55,140 nucleotides of DNA from Pseudomonas lini (GCF_030812475.1 NZ_JAUSSR010000024.1:1-55140), one strand, 5' to 3'; positions 1 through 9,381 are shown, counted from the first letter of the stretch. Numbers and translations are program-made. The notes: generated by a model from the letters alone, not told the origin.

Positions 1-45
1 TGCCCCCGGCGCCCCGCCCCCCCCGGCCGCGCCCCCGCCCCCCCG
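1..45. other. low-complexity C/G edge sequence
   Basis: Apart from the first base, these 45 bases are only C and G, mostly runs of C broken by single or double G. The dehydrogenase coding sequence beside them is ordinary Pseudomonas DNA. The expected stop codon of that gene is replaced by this stretch, and the frame then runs open to the window edge. The simplest reading is an assembly or sequencing artefact at a contig end, not biology. Confidence 0.75.
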
Positions 46-1566
<1,521 letters not shown>

Positions 1567-1681
1567 GGTGGGCCTCTGTCTGGGTCGATGCCTGTCGGAC
1601 AAACAGGCGATGGATCGATAGTAGAGAGCCCCGCGTGCCAGACGAATGCGCCGTTGGCAGGGGGATTCTCGTTATTTGGTA

Positions 1682-1920
1682 GTAGGAGCAAGCTTGCTCG
1701 CGATGGTCGTCAACGATAACGCTGGCTACCTGACACCCCGCGGTGCTCTCAGGTTTTTCGCGGGCAAGCCCGCTCCCACAGGGGTAAAGGGTGCTGTTCA
1801 AATAGCGCAACGCAGTCTTTGTAGGAGCAAGCTTGCTCGCGATGGTCGTCAACGATAACGCTGGCTACCTGACACCCCGCGGTGCTCTCAGGTTTTTCGC
1901 GAGCAGGCTCGCTCCTACAG
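1682..1920. repeat. duplicated REP pair (two 100-base units)
   Basis: Two copies, 1682-1781 and 1821-1920, are identical over about 80 bases and differ only in the last 20, where the closing palindrome is a different REP variant. Each unit is a REP, a spacer and an inverted REP. They fill most of the 375-base gap between pedI and pedH; the remainder, next to pedI, shows a GCCTGT-N7-ACAGGC inverted repeat at 1590-1608. Confidence 0.85.
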
Positions 1921-1941
1921 GGGCTATGCGGTGGATTTGGG

Positions 1942-3720
1942 TCAGTGTTTGGCCACGACCAGGTCTTTGGGCAACTTGAAGGTCCAGAGCATCCCGCCCT
2001 GGTTGAAGTCCTTGATCCGCTTGGCCACTTCGCCGCCCCACAGCGGAACAGCACCACCCCAACCCGAGAGCACCGAGACGTACTGTTCTCCGTCCATTTC
2101 CCAGGTCACAGGCGAGCCGAGTACGCCGGAACCGGTCTGGAATTCCCAGACTTTTTCCCCGGTCTTGGCATTGAATGCCTGCAGGAAACCTTCCGGCGTA
2201 CCGGTGAACACCAGGTTGCCCTTGGTGGTCAGCACCCCGCCCCACAGCGGCGCGAAGTTCTTGTGGCGCCAGACTTCCTTGCCGGTTTTCGGGTCGATGG
2301 CGCGCAGCACGCCGATGTAGTCTTCATTCAATGGCTTGATGGTGAACCCGGCACCGAGGAACGCCGCGCCTTTCTTGTAGGCGATGCCTTCGTTCCAGAT
2401 GTCCATGCCCCACTCGTTGGACGGCACGTAGAACAGTCCGGTGTCCTTGTTGTAGGCCATCGGCATCCAGTTTTTCGCGCCGAGGAACGCCGGGGCGACG
2501 AACACCGAACTGCCTTTGGCTTCGGTGCCTGGGGCGCCTGGGCGGCTGGCTTCGTTGTAGATCGGCCGACCCTCTTTATCGAGGCCGGTGGCCCAGGTGA
2601 TCTTGTCCACGAACGGGAAGCCGCGGATGAATTTGCCGTTGGTGCGGTCCAACACGTAGAAGAAACCGTTGCGGTCTGCCGTGGCGGCCGCTTTTATCTC
2701 TTTGCCGCCCTCGCTGTAGTTGAACGAGACCAGCTCATTGACGCCGTCATAGTCCCAACCGTCGTGAGGCGTGCTCTGGAAGTGCCACTTGATGGTGCCG
2801 TCGTCCGGGTTGAGCGCCAGGCGCGACGACGAATAGAGGTTGTCGCCAGGGCGCAGGTGCGAATTCCACGGGGCCGGGTTGCCGGTGCCGAACAGCAGCA
2901 GATTGGTTTCCGGATCGTAGTAACCGCCGAGCCAAGGGGCGGCGCCGCCGGTTTTCCACAGATCGCCGGGCCAGGTCTTGCCGGCTTCACCGCCGGAGAT
3001 GCCGTTTTCTACCGCCTTGCCATCCTTGTAGACGTAACCCATGTGGCCTTCGACGGTTGGGCGGCTCCAGAGCAGGTCACCGTTTTTCGGGTCGTAGGCT
3101 TCGATCTTGCCGACCACCCCGAACTCGCCACCGGCCACCCCGGTAATCAGTTTGCCGTTGACCACCAACGGTGCGGCGCTGATCGAGTAGCCTTCCTTGT
3201 GGTCGGCGACTTTCTTGCTCCAGACGACTTTGCCCGTGTCCTTGTTCAAGGCCACGAGCTTGGCGTCGAGGGTGCCGAAGAACACCAGGTCGCCGTACAG
3301 CGCGACACCACGGTTGATCACGTCGCAGCAAGGGCGGATGTCATCGGGCAGGCGCGCATCGTATTGCCAGAGTTTCTTGCCGGTGCGCGCATCCACCGCG
3401 AACACTCGCGAATAGGAACCGGTCAGGTACATCACGCCGTCCTTGATCATCGGCTGGGCTTGCTGACCGCGTTGTTTTTCGCCACCGAACGAGAACGCCC
3501 AGACCGGCCGCAAGTCCTTCACGTTATTGACGTTGAGGGTGTCCAGCGGGCTGTAGCGCTGACCCTGGACGCCCAGACCGTTGGTGACGATCTGCTCCGG
3601 GTTCTTGGGGTCCTGGAGAATGTCCTGGTCGCTGACGGCGGCCAATGCCGGGCCGGATAACAGCATGGCACTGAGCAACAGGCTCAAGACGAATGGTTGG
3701 CGACGTGCGGGTTGGGTCAT
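1942..3720 (-). CDS. pedH: lanthanide-type PQQ alcohol dehydrogenase
   Basis: Periplasmic quinoprotein of 592 residues that oxidises primary alcohols and aldehydes using PQQ. An N-terminal signal peptide (about 1-28, cut after GPALA) is followed by an eight-bladed propeller with repeated DxxTGKxxW-type motifs. The vicinal Cys131-Cys132 that line the PQQ site are present, as are Glu199 (GGEFG) and Asn281 (GNPAPW). The active-site segment reads WDYDG: Asp323 is the catalytic base and Asp325, two residues on, is the extra acid that marks lanthanide-dependent enzymes (PedH, ExaF, XoxF). Its paralogue PedE has Ser there. No cytochrome domain is fused. It has its own promoter region with two palindromic sites. 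The assignment is firm; actual metal use is inferred from the signature. Confidence 0.95.
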   Translation of the reverse strand: MTQPARRQPFVLSLLLSAMLLSGPALAAVSDQDILQDPKNPEQIVTNGLGVQGQRYSPLDTLNVNNVKDLRPVWAFSFGGEKQRGQQAQPMIKDGVMYLTGSYSRVFAVDARTGKKLWQYDARLPDDIRPCCDVINRGVALYGDLVFFGTLDAKLVALNKDTGKVVWSKKVADHKEGYSISAAPLVVNGKLITGVAGGEFGVVGKIEAYDPKNGDLLWSRPTVEGHMGYVYKDGKAVENGISGGEAGKTWPGDLWKTGGAAPWLGGYYDPETNLLLFGTGNPAPWNSHLRPGDNLYSSSRLALNPDDGTIKWHFQSTPHDGWDYDGVNELVSFNYSEGGKEIKAAATADRNGFFYVLDRTNGKFIRGFPFVDKITWATGLDKEGRPIYNEASRPGAPGTEAKGSSVFVAPAFLGAKNWMPMAYNKDTGLFYVPSNEWGMDIWNEGIAYKKGAAFLGAGFTIKPLNEDYIGVLRAIDPKTGKEVWRHKNFAPLWGGVLTTKGNLVFTGTPEGFLQAFNAKTGEKVWEFQTGSGVLGSPVTWEMDGEQYVSVLSGWGGAVPLWGGEVAKRIKDFNQGGMLWTFKLPKDLVVAKH

Positions 3721-3749
3721 GACGGCTGCCTCTGCGGTTTTTGTTATAC

Positions 3750-3766
3750 CCGGGAAATTTTCCCGG
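3750..3766 (-). promoter_or_regulatory. GGGAAA-T-TTTCCC palindrome before pedH
   Basis: A perfect dyad with 8-base arms and a one-base centre (CCGGGAAATTTTCCCGG) lies 30-46 bases before the pedH start. Near-copies occur only before pedE. The position close to the start would suit repression. PedR2 is the candidate binder; this is inference. Confidence 0.5.
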
Positions 3767-3827
3767 TCTGGTGCAGATTCTTCGCCGCCGACGGCCTGGC
3801 AACAATTGCCCGCAGTGCCTAGATTGC

Positions 3828-3843
3828 TAATCCCTTAGTACCG
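3828..3843. promoter_or_regulatory. ped dyad motif, pedH copy
   Basis: TAATCCCTTAGTACCG matches 12 of 16 positions of the site before the CxxxCW gene (TACTACTTTAGTACTG). It lies 108-123 bases before pedH. It is the weakest member of the set. Confidence 0.4.
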
Positions 3844-3888
3844 GGTCGCAGGGTACGAGCACCGGATTTGCGATCAACCCGCCCCCCT

Positions 3889-3987
3889 GTAGGAGCGAGC
3901 TTGCTCGCGATGGTCGTTAACGCTAACGCGTGCTCACTGATTAAACGCGGCGCTCTTGCGTCCATCGCGAGCAAGCTCGCTCCTACA
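3889..3987. repeat. REP pair
   Basis: Two inverted GTAGGAGCGAGCTTGCTCGC-like palindromes flank a 50-base spacer related to the spacer in the 1.7-1.9 kb repeats. It lies between pedH and the metallohydrolase gene. Confidence 0.8.
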
Positions 3988-4003
3988 TGGGGGCCGGGGT
4001 TGG

Positions 4004-4942
4004 TCATTTGTTTGCGGTGGAATCGACTCGGGTCATCTGTGCGCGTTCATAGCGCGGATACAGATGACTGACACTGCGGATCAGTTCATAGCGGCTCAGG
4101 CTGATCCCCGCAAACCGTTCGGGAATGGGGCTGCGGATCATCTCGGCCATGTCGCTGCCGTTGGCGGCGCCGTCGCGCATCAGCTGATCGAGCCAGGTCA
4201 GGTAGTCGCGCATTTGCTCGAACGGCGTTGCATCTGTGGCCACGGGGCCATGCCCCGGCACGATCAGCGTCCAGGGCGCGCCTTGCAGGGTCGCAATGTC
4301 CGACAGCCAGACAGCCAGCCCCGGACTGTTGGGGGTGGTCAGCGCCCGTTGATAAAACACCAGATCCCCGGCAAACAGCACGCCGGTTTTCCGGTCGAGA
4401 ATAGCCAGATCCGCACCCGTGTGCCCACCCAGGCTCAGCAGGTGCAGATCGTGATTCCCAAAACTTTGCACCCCGGGCGTCAGTGTCCGGGTCGGCAATA
4501 CCACTTCAGTGCCGCGCATCCAGTCGCCCACCAGTCGGTACATGTTCTCGGCCATCGCCTCGCCTTGCTGGCGCAACAGCTCGGTGGTGCCGGCCAACGC
4601 GCCGATCGGCACGTCACTGAAGGCCTGGTTGCCCAGCACATGGTCGGGGTGGTGATGGGTCAGCAGGACCTGGACCACCGGTTTGTCAGTGATCGCGGCT
4701 ATGGCCTTGCGCATCGCCTCGCCGTAACGTTTCGATGGCCCGGTGTCGATCACCACCACCCCGGCTTCGGTGACGATGAACGCGGTATTGACGATGTTGC
4801 CGCCGTTGGCCTTGGCGAAATTGTCGGTGCTGCCTTCCAGCAACCAGGTGTCTTCGGCGATCTGCCGGGGCTTGAGCGAGTAATCGAGGTCGGCCAGGGC
4901 CGGCAGGCCCAGGCCCATGAACAACAGCAGCATCCAGCGCAT
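4004..4942 (-). CDS. quinoprotein-associated metallo-beta-lactamase-fold hydrolase
   Basis: A 312-residue exported protein with a signal peptide (about 1-17, cut after LPALA) and the zinc-binding motif THHHPDH at 95-101; further ligands are the GGHTGADL His and the PGHGP His. It belongs to the SoxH-related hydrolases found beside PQQ dehydrogenases (the quinoprotein relay system metallohydrolase group). It is last in the leftward pedF operon, 16 bases after the SoxYZ-like gene, so the two probably act together. The substrate is unknown; a thioester or persulfide on the carrier Cys is a guess from SoxH and SoxYZ biology. The start at 4942 gives the signal peptide; the frame is open further upstream inside the neighbour. 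Confidence 0.85.
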   Translation of the reverse strand: MRWMLLLFMGLGLPALADLDYSLKPRQIAEDTWLLEGSTDNFAKANGGNIVNTAFIVTEAGVVVIDTGPSKRYGEAMRKAIAAITDKPVVQVLLTHHHPDHVLGNQAFSDVPIGALAGTTELLRQQGEAMAENMYRLVGDWMRGTEVVLPTRTLTPGVQSFGNHDLHLLSLGGHTGADLAILDRKTGVLFAGDLVFYQRALTTPNSPGLAVWLSDIATLQGAPWTLIVPGHGPVATDATPFEQMRDYLTWLDQLMRDGAANGSDMAEMIRSPIPERFAGISLSRYELIRSVSHLYPRYERAQMTRVDSTANK

Positions 4943-4958
4943 GATGCGCTCCTTGGGT

Positions 4959-5720
4959 TCAGGGTATGGCCGCATCGAATTGATTGCCGCTGTTGTCGCG
5001 CAGCAACAGGCGCGTCTGCCCTGCCCCTTGGATATCAAAAGCCAGGTTGGGGTTTTCGCTGACGGCGGGAAACAACTCGAGACGAGCCAGCAGCTGGTCG
5101 TTACCGTCGCGCAGTTCCGCATGGTTGATGAAGAATTCGGGAATGCCGCTGACCATGCCATTGTCCATCGGGTGCGCCACCTGCAGGCGCAAACGGCTGA
5201 ATTCGCCGCGGGGATAACGACCGCCGAGCACTTCACCGATGTGCTCCTCCCAACCCGGCTGGGTGCGCACCACGCTTGGCGCCGTGCAGCCGCCGCCCGC
5301 CGCATCGATCAGGGTCGAGCCGACATGCCACAGCCCGTCACGGGTCAACACCGCGGCGCGCAGGGGCGTGGCCTGTTCGATGCGGATGCGCAGCGACAGC
5401 CATGGCAGCACCCGGTCCAGCGGCTGGAAATCGACGATCTTCGGCAAGGGATTGAGTTCGGCCCAGGCTAGGATTTTCACCACCTCGCCCTTGAACGCCC
5501 GGGCGTCGATTTCCAGCGGCACTTGCCGGGCGTCTTCGGCGAACGGCGGCGCGAGCAGCTTTACCCGATCGTCAAACACGAACGGCGCGTCGCCGAGCAG
5601 TTGCTTGTGATAGAAAGCCCACATCACCGAGGGCACCGGGTCCTTGCCCGGCTCGATGCTAACCGCGTGCGCGGCCATCGGCAGCCAGCAGGCCAGCAGA
5701 CAACCCGCTCGCCAGTTCAC
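4959..5720 (-). CDS. quinoprotein-associated SoxYZ-like carrier protein
   Basis: A 253-residue periplasmic protein with a signal peptide cut near residue 19-20 (MAAHA). A SoxY-like N-terminal part carries the loop AAGGGCTAPS, whose Cys145 corresponds to the substrate-binding Cys of the SoxY GGCGG swinging arm. It is followed by a SoxZ-like immunoglobulin-type part. SoxY and SoxZ are separate in sulfur oxidisers, so this is a natural fusion. In SoxY the Cys is close to the C-terminus; here it is internal, at the fusion joint. The start codon is GTG and overlaps the stop of the upstream gene (GTGA), indicating translational coupling. It probably carries an intermediate for the hydrolase encoded next; its role in alcohol oxidation is not established. 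Confidence 0.85.
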   Translation of the reverse strand: MNWRAGCLLACWLPMAAHAVSIEPGKDPVPSVMWAFYHKQLLGDAPFVFDDRVKLLAPPFAEDARQVPLEIDARAFKGEVVKILAWAELNPLPKIVDFQPLDRVLPWLSLRIRIEQATPLRAAVLTRDGLWHVGSTLIDAAGGGCTAPSVVRTQPGWEEHIGEVLGGRYPRGEFSRLRLQVAHPMDNGMVSGIPEFFINHAELRDGNDQLLARLELFPAVSENPNLAFDIQGAGQTRLLLRDNSGNQFDAAIP

Positions 5721-6595
5721 TGTTGATACATCTCGGGCACGTCATAGCGCAGCCCATAATGGCCATAAATGGCTTTGACCGAACCGTCGCGAATCAAGGC
5801 TTCCAGCGCTTCCTCCACGGCATAGGCCAACTGCCGGTTGCTTTCATGCACTGCCATGCCGATCTCCCAGAGCTGCTTGCCCATGTTCGGGTAGGCGTTT
5901 TCCGCCAGCGCCACCTGCGGGTCCGCCGCCTGGTGAACTTGCCAGTCGATTTCGCCGCGCATGGCCATCACCGCATCGACTTCACCGGCCTTCATGGCCG
6001 CGAACGCCTGTGGCACGCCAGGATAGTGGTGAGTCTTGCCGGCGAGCATGCCGTTGAACACCGAAGTCAGGTAGAAGGACGGCACACTGTCGACTTCGAC
6101 CCCGATCGGGTGGTGCTCGAACACGGCGACACTGCCCACCTTGTCCAGCCGCCGGCGGTCATAGGCAACCTGCCATTGTTCGTTCTGATACGGCCCGAAC
6201 ATCACCACATGGCCGTTCTCCAGTTCGCCCAGCTCGTTGCGTTTACGGGCGTAGTCCTGGTCATAAGGCACGCGCATCATCAGGTCGGCCAGTTGCAGGT
6301 CGTGCAACTGGCTCGCGCGCCAGATGTAGTCGCGCAGGTCGTCGTCGAGCTTCTCGCCGGCCGGGGCCCAGATCAGCGCCAGGCGCACGCCAAGCGCCTT
6401 GGCCAAGGCCTGGGCGAGTTCGACGTCGACCCCGCGCGGCTGGCCGGTGTCTTCGAAACTGTAGGGGGCGAAATCCTTGTAGACCGCCACTTTCAGCTCC
6501 CCGGCGGCGATCATTTCGTCATAGGTACGGATCTGCGCCTGCGCCACCTGGCAGCACAGCAACACAGCGCTGATCAACACCGCGAGCAGGCGCAT
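5717..6595 (-). CDS. quinoprotein-associated periplasmic solute-binding protein
   Basis: A 292-residue family 3 solute-binding protein with a signal peptide (about 1-20, cut after VAQA). The fold is recognisable from ELKVAVYKDFAPYSFEDTG at the start of lobe 1 and AFAAMKAGEVDAVMAMRGEI in lobe 2. Such proteins occur beside methanol and ethanol dehydrogenases (XoxJ/MxaJ-like), where they are thought to help activate or mature the dehydrogenase and not to feed a transporter. That fits here: there is no matching permease. It begins three bases after pedF and overlaps the SoxYZ-like gene by four. In published ped nomenclature it may be pedG, but I am not certain, so the symbol is left empty. Confidence 0.85.
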   Translation of the reverse strand: MRLLAVLISAVLLCCQVAQAQIRTYDEMIAAGELKVAVYKDFAPYSFEDTGQPRGVDVELAQALAKALGVRLALIWAPAGEKLDDDLRDYIWRASQLHDLQLADLMMRVPYDQDYARKRNELGELENGHVVMFGPYQNEQWQVAYDRRRLDKVGSVAVFEHHPIGVEVDSVPSFYLTSVFNGMLAGKTHHYPGVPQAFAAMKAGEVDAVMAMRGEIDWQVHQAADPQVALAENAYPNMGKQLWEIGMAVHESNRQLAYAVEEALEALIRDGSVKAIYGHYGLRYDVPEMYQQ

Positions 6596-6598
6596 GGG

Positions 6599-7060
6599 TC
6601 ATTCCTCGACGTGAACGCTGTCCAGGTAAGTGCGCACCGCCCACAAGGCTTCCTGGCTCAGGTAGTCGGCCATCTTCGGCATGTACACCCGGCCATCGCG
6701 CACGGCACCGTTGCGGACCCGTTCGACGAACCATTCATCTCCAGCCTCGCCGACATCGAGCATGCGCAGGTCGGGAGCGATGCCGCCGGACTTGGCTTCC
6801 AGGCCATGGCAGGCCGCACAGTTCTGGTTGTAGGCCGAAGAGCCTATTTCCAGTGCCTTGTCGTGTTCGGGGGAGGTGCGATAGGGGTTCACCGCCGCCC
6901 AGCCATCGGCATCGACCTGCACGCCGGCGTCCTTGATCGGGGTCAGGCCCTGGGTTGCGACGGCCTGGGGTACCACATTGCCGTGGGCCCAAACGGAACC
7001 TGCACTGATAAAACCGGCCAGTAGCCCGGCAACAAGCAAGGCGTTGCGTTTTGTTGTCAT
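6599..7060 (-). CDS. pedF: cytochrome c (c550 type), electron acceptor of the PQQ dehydrogenases
   Basis: A 153-residue periplasmic cytochrome with a signal peptide (about 1-25, cut after SVWA) and a single haem site, Cys81-Ala-Ala-Cys84-His85. Met127 or Met130 in VYMPKM is the likely sixth ligand. It takes electrons from PedE and PedH and passes them to the respiratory chain, as cytochrome c550/ExaB does in P. aeruginosa. It is first in a leftward operon with the binding protein, the SoxYZ-like carrier and the hydrolase, and is divergent from pedE across a 254-base control region. Confidence 0.92.
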   Translation of the reverse strand: MTTKRNALLVAGLLAGFISAGSVWAHGNVVPQAVATQGLTPIKDAGVQVDADGWAAVNPYRTSPEHDKALEIGSSAYNQNCAACHGLEAKSGGIAPDLRMLDVGEAGDEWFVERVRNGAVRDGRVYMPKMADYLSQEALWAVRTYLDSVHVEE

Positions 7061-7164
7061 TGTTATGCCCTCTGGATTGCACGCAAAACCTCTTACAAGA
7101 GGCTATGGCACCCATCTTGGGACAGGCTTGGCGCACGCCCCATGCTGCTTTGGTGTCCGCCACC

Positions 7165-7181
7165 CGGTACCTTGGTAGTAG
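7165..7181. promoter_or_regulatory. ped dyad motif between pedF and pedE
   Basis: The + strand reads CGGTACCTTGGTAGTAG; the other strand reads CTACTACCAAGGTACCG. It lies 105-121 bases before pedF and 134-150 before pedE, so it could serve either or both. It is one of five copies in ped promoters and the likely site of a NarL/LuxR-type response regulator (PedR1 is the first candidate). Confidence 0.55.
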
Positions 7182-7208
7182 GGCTAGTGGCGCACGCCCA
7201 AATCAGGT

Positions 7209-7270
7209 GCCCGATGGGAATTTTTCCCGGCAACGGCGGGACTTTTTCCGTATCCGGCAACCCATCGGGC
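7209..7270 (+). promoter_or_regulatory. pedE promoter: long inverted repeat enclosing two GGGA-TTTTTCC palindromes
   Basis: GCCCGATGGG (7209-7218) and its perfect complement (7261-7270) bracket two related palindromes, GGGAATTTTTCCCG at 7216-7229 and GGGACTTTTTCCG at 7238-7250, with starts 22 bases apart (two helical turns). The first closely resembles the pedH palindrome. They lie 65-99 bases before the pedE start. Confidence 0.5.
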
Positions 7271-7314
7271 GCACCACCCTGTGCAGGCCAAAACCTCCAC
7301 TGGGAACTGCCACC

Positions 7315-9207
7315 ATGACAATAAGATCGCTACCCGCCCTTTCACCGCTGACCCTTGCCGTGCAGGCATTTTTGCTGGTGGGCACATTGACCCTGGGCGC
7401 TGCCAGCTACGCCGCAACCGCTCCTGCGGCCGCCACCCGCAACGTGACCTGGGAAGACATCGCCAACGATCACCTGACCACCAAGGACGTGCTGCAATAC
7501 GGCATGGGTACCAACGCCCAGCGCTGGAGCCCGCTGGCCCAGGTCAACGACAAGAACGTGTTCAAGCTGACGCCGGCCTGGTCCTATTCGTTCGGCGACG
7601 AGAAGCAGCGCGGCCAGGAATCCCAGGCGATCGTCAGCGACGGCGTGGTGTACGTCACCGGTTCCTATTCCCGGGTATTCGCCCTGGACGCCAAGACCGG
7701 CAAGCGCCTGTGGACCTACAACCATCGCCTGCCGGACAACATTCGCCCGTGCTGCGACGTGGTCAATCGCGGGGCCGCCATCTATGGCGACAAGATCTAC
7801 TTCGGCACCCTCGACGCGCGCCTGGTCGCCCTGGACAAGAACACCGGCAAAGTGGTGTGGAACAAGAAGTTCGGCGACCACGCCGCCGGCTACACCATGA
7901 CCGGTGCCCCGGTGCTGATCAAGGATAAGACCAGCGGCAAAGTGCTGCTGATCCATGGCAGCTCCGGCGACGAGTTCGGCGTGGTCGGGCAGCTCTTCGC
8001 CCGCGATCCGGACACCGGTGAAGAAGTCTGGATGCGGCCCTTCGTCGAGGGGCACATGGGCCGCTTGAACGGCAAGGACAGCACCCCCACCGGTGACGTC
8101 AAGGCGCCGTCCTGGCCGGATGATCCGACCACCGAAACCGGCAAGGTCGAAGCCTGGAGCCACGGCGGCGGAGCCCCTTGGCAGAGCGCCAGTTTCGATC
8201 CGGACACCAACACTATTATCGTCGGCGCCGGCAACCCCGGCCCGTGGAATACCTGGGCGCGCACGTCCAAGGACGGCAATCCCCACGACTACGACAGCCT
8301 CTACACCTCGGGCCAGGTGGGCGTCGACCCGAGCACCGGCGAGGTGAAATGGTTCTACCAGCACACGCCGAACGACGCCTGGGATTTCTCCGGCAACAAC
8401 GAGCTGGTGCTGTTCGACTACAAGGACAAGGACGGCAAGACGGTCAAGGCCACCGGCCATGCCGACCGCAACGGTTTCTTCTACGTGGTCGATCGCAACA
8501 ACGGCAAACTGCAGAACGCCTTCCCCTTCGTCGACAACATCACCTGGGCCAGCCACATTGATCTCAAGACCGGCAAGCCAGTGGAGAATCCGGGCCAGCG
8601 TCCGGCCAAACCCTTGCCGGGCGAAACCAAGGGCAAATCCGTGGAAGTGTCGCCGCCCTTCCTGGGTGGCAAGAACTGGAACCCGATGGCGTACAGCCAG
8701 GACACCGGGCTGTTCTACATTCCGGGCAACCAGTGGAAGGAGGAGTACTGGACCGAGGAGGTCAACTACAAGAAAGGTTCGGCCTACCTGGGCATGGGCT
8801 TTCGCATCAAGCGCATGTACGACGATCACGTCGGCAGCCTGCGGGCCATGAACCCCACCACGGGCAAAGTGATCTGGGAACACAAGGAAGCGCTGCCACT
8901 GTGGGCCGGCGTACTGGCGACCAAGGGCAACCTGGTGTTTACCGGCACCGGCGACGGTTTCCTCAAGGCCTTCGACGCGAAAACCGGTGCCGAGCTGTGG
9001 AAGTTCCAGACCGGCAGCGGCATCGTCTCGCCGCCGATCACCTGGGAACAGGATGGCGAGCAATACGTGGGTGTGACCGTCGGTTACGGCGGCGCAGTGC
9101 CGTTGTGGGGCGGCGACATGGCCGAACTGACCAAGCCGGTGGCTCAGGGCGGGTCGTTCTGGGTGTTCAAGATTCCGAGTTGGGATCAGCAAACTGCGAA
9201 ACGCTGA
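7315..9207 (+). CDS. pedE: calcium-type PQQ ethanol dehydrogenase
   Basis: Periplasmic quinoprotein of 630 residues (ExaA/QedH family) oxidising alcohols with PQQ and Ca2+. The signal peptide spans about 1-33. Cys146-Cys147 form the vicinal disulfide, Glu220 and Asn307 are the metal ligands, and the active-site segment WDFSG carries catalytic Asp357 with Ser359 where PedH has Asp, the hallmark of the calcium enzymes. The start at 7315 gives a proper signal peptide; the frame is open further upstream through the promoter but is not coding there. It is transcribed away from pedF and followed by a REP cluster. With PedH it forms the pair that is switched by lanthanides in P. putida. Confidence 0.95.
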   Translation: MTIRSLPALSPLTLAVQAFLLVGTLTLGAASYAATAPAAATRNVTWEDIANDHLTTKDVLQYGMGTNAQRWSPLAQVNDKNVFKLTPAWSYSFGDEKQRGQESQAIVSDGVVYVTGSYSRVFALDAKTGKRLWTYNHRLPDNIRPCCDVVNRGAAIYGDKIYFGTLDARLVALDKNTGKVVWNKKFGDHAAGYTMTGAPVLIKDKTSGKVLLIHGSSGDEFGVVGQLFARDPDTGEEVWMRPFVEGHMGRLNGKDSTPTGDVKAPSWPDDPTTETGKVEAWSHGGGAPWQSASFDPDTNTIIVGAGNPGPWNTWARTSKDGNPHDYDSLYTSGQVGVDPSTGEVKWFYQHTPNDAWDFSGNNELVLFDYKDKDGKTVKATGHADRNGFFYVVDRNNGKLQNAFPFVDNITWASHIDLKTGKPVENPGQRPAKPLPGETKGKSVEVSPPFLGGKNWNPMAYSQDTGLFYIPGNQWKEEYWTEEVNYKKGSAYLGMGFRIKRMYDDHVGSLRAMNPTTGKVIWEHKEALPLWAGVLATKGNLVFTGTGDGFLKAFDAKTGAELWKFQTGSGIVSPPITWEQDGEQYVGVTVGYGGAVPLWGGDMAELTKPVAQGGSFWVFKIPSWDQQTAKR

Positions 9208-9213
9208 TACCCC

Positions 9214-9381
9214 CTTCGCCGGCAAGCCGGCTCCTACAGATGTACGCACCCTCCTGTAGGAGCTGGCTTGCCAGCGAAGGCGGCCTTGAGCCTTGCACCG
9301 CCCATAAAAACGCCTTCGCCAGCAAGCCGGCTCCTACAGGAGGGTGCGTCCCCCTGCAGGAGCCGGCTTGCCGGCGAAACG
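9214..9381. repeat. cluster of four REP units
   Basis: Four units of the CTTCGCCGGCAAGCCGGCTC type, in alternating orientation, occupy nearly all of the gap between pedE and the pentapeptide-repeat gene, ending about 25 bases before the latter's start. Confidence 0.85.

Noticed and set aside
1611..1628. TAGTAGAGAG near the pedI start as a ped dyad motif
   Set aside because: Only a TACTA half-site is present on the other strand; the second half does not match.
1680..1920. Direct and inverted repeats between pedI and pedH as a CRISPR array
   Set aside because: Only two units, each a palindromic REP pair with a conserved (not variable) spacer; no cas genes are in the window.
1882..3660. 592-codon + strand frame opposite pedH
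   Set aside because: It mirrors pedH almost codon for codon; the minus strand frame encodes an intact quinoprotein with signal peptide.
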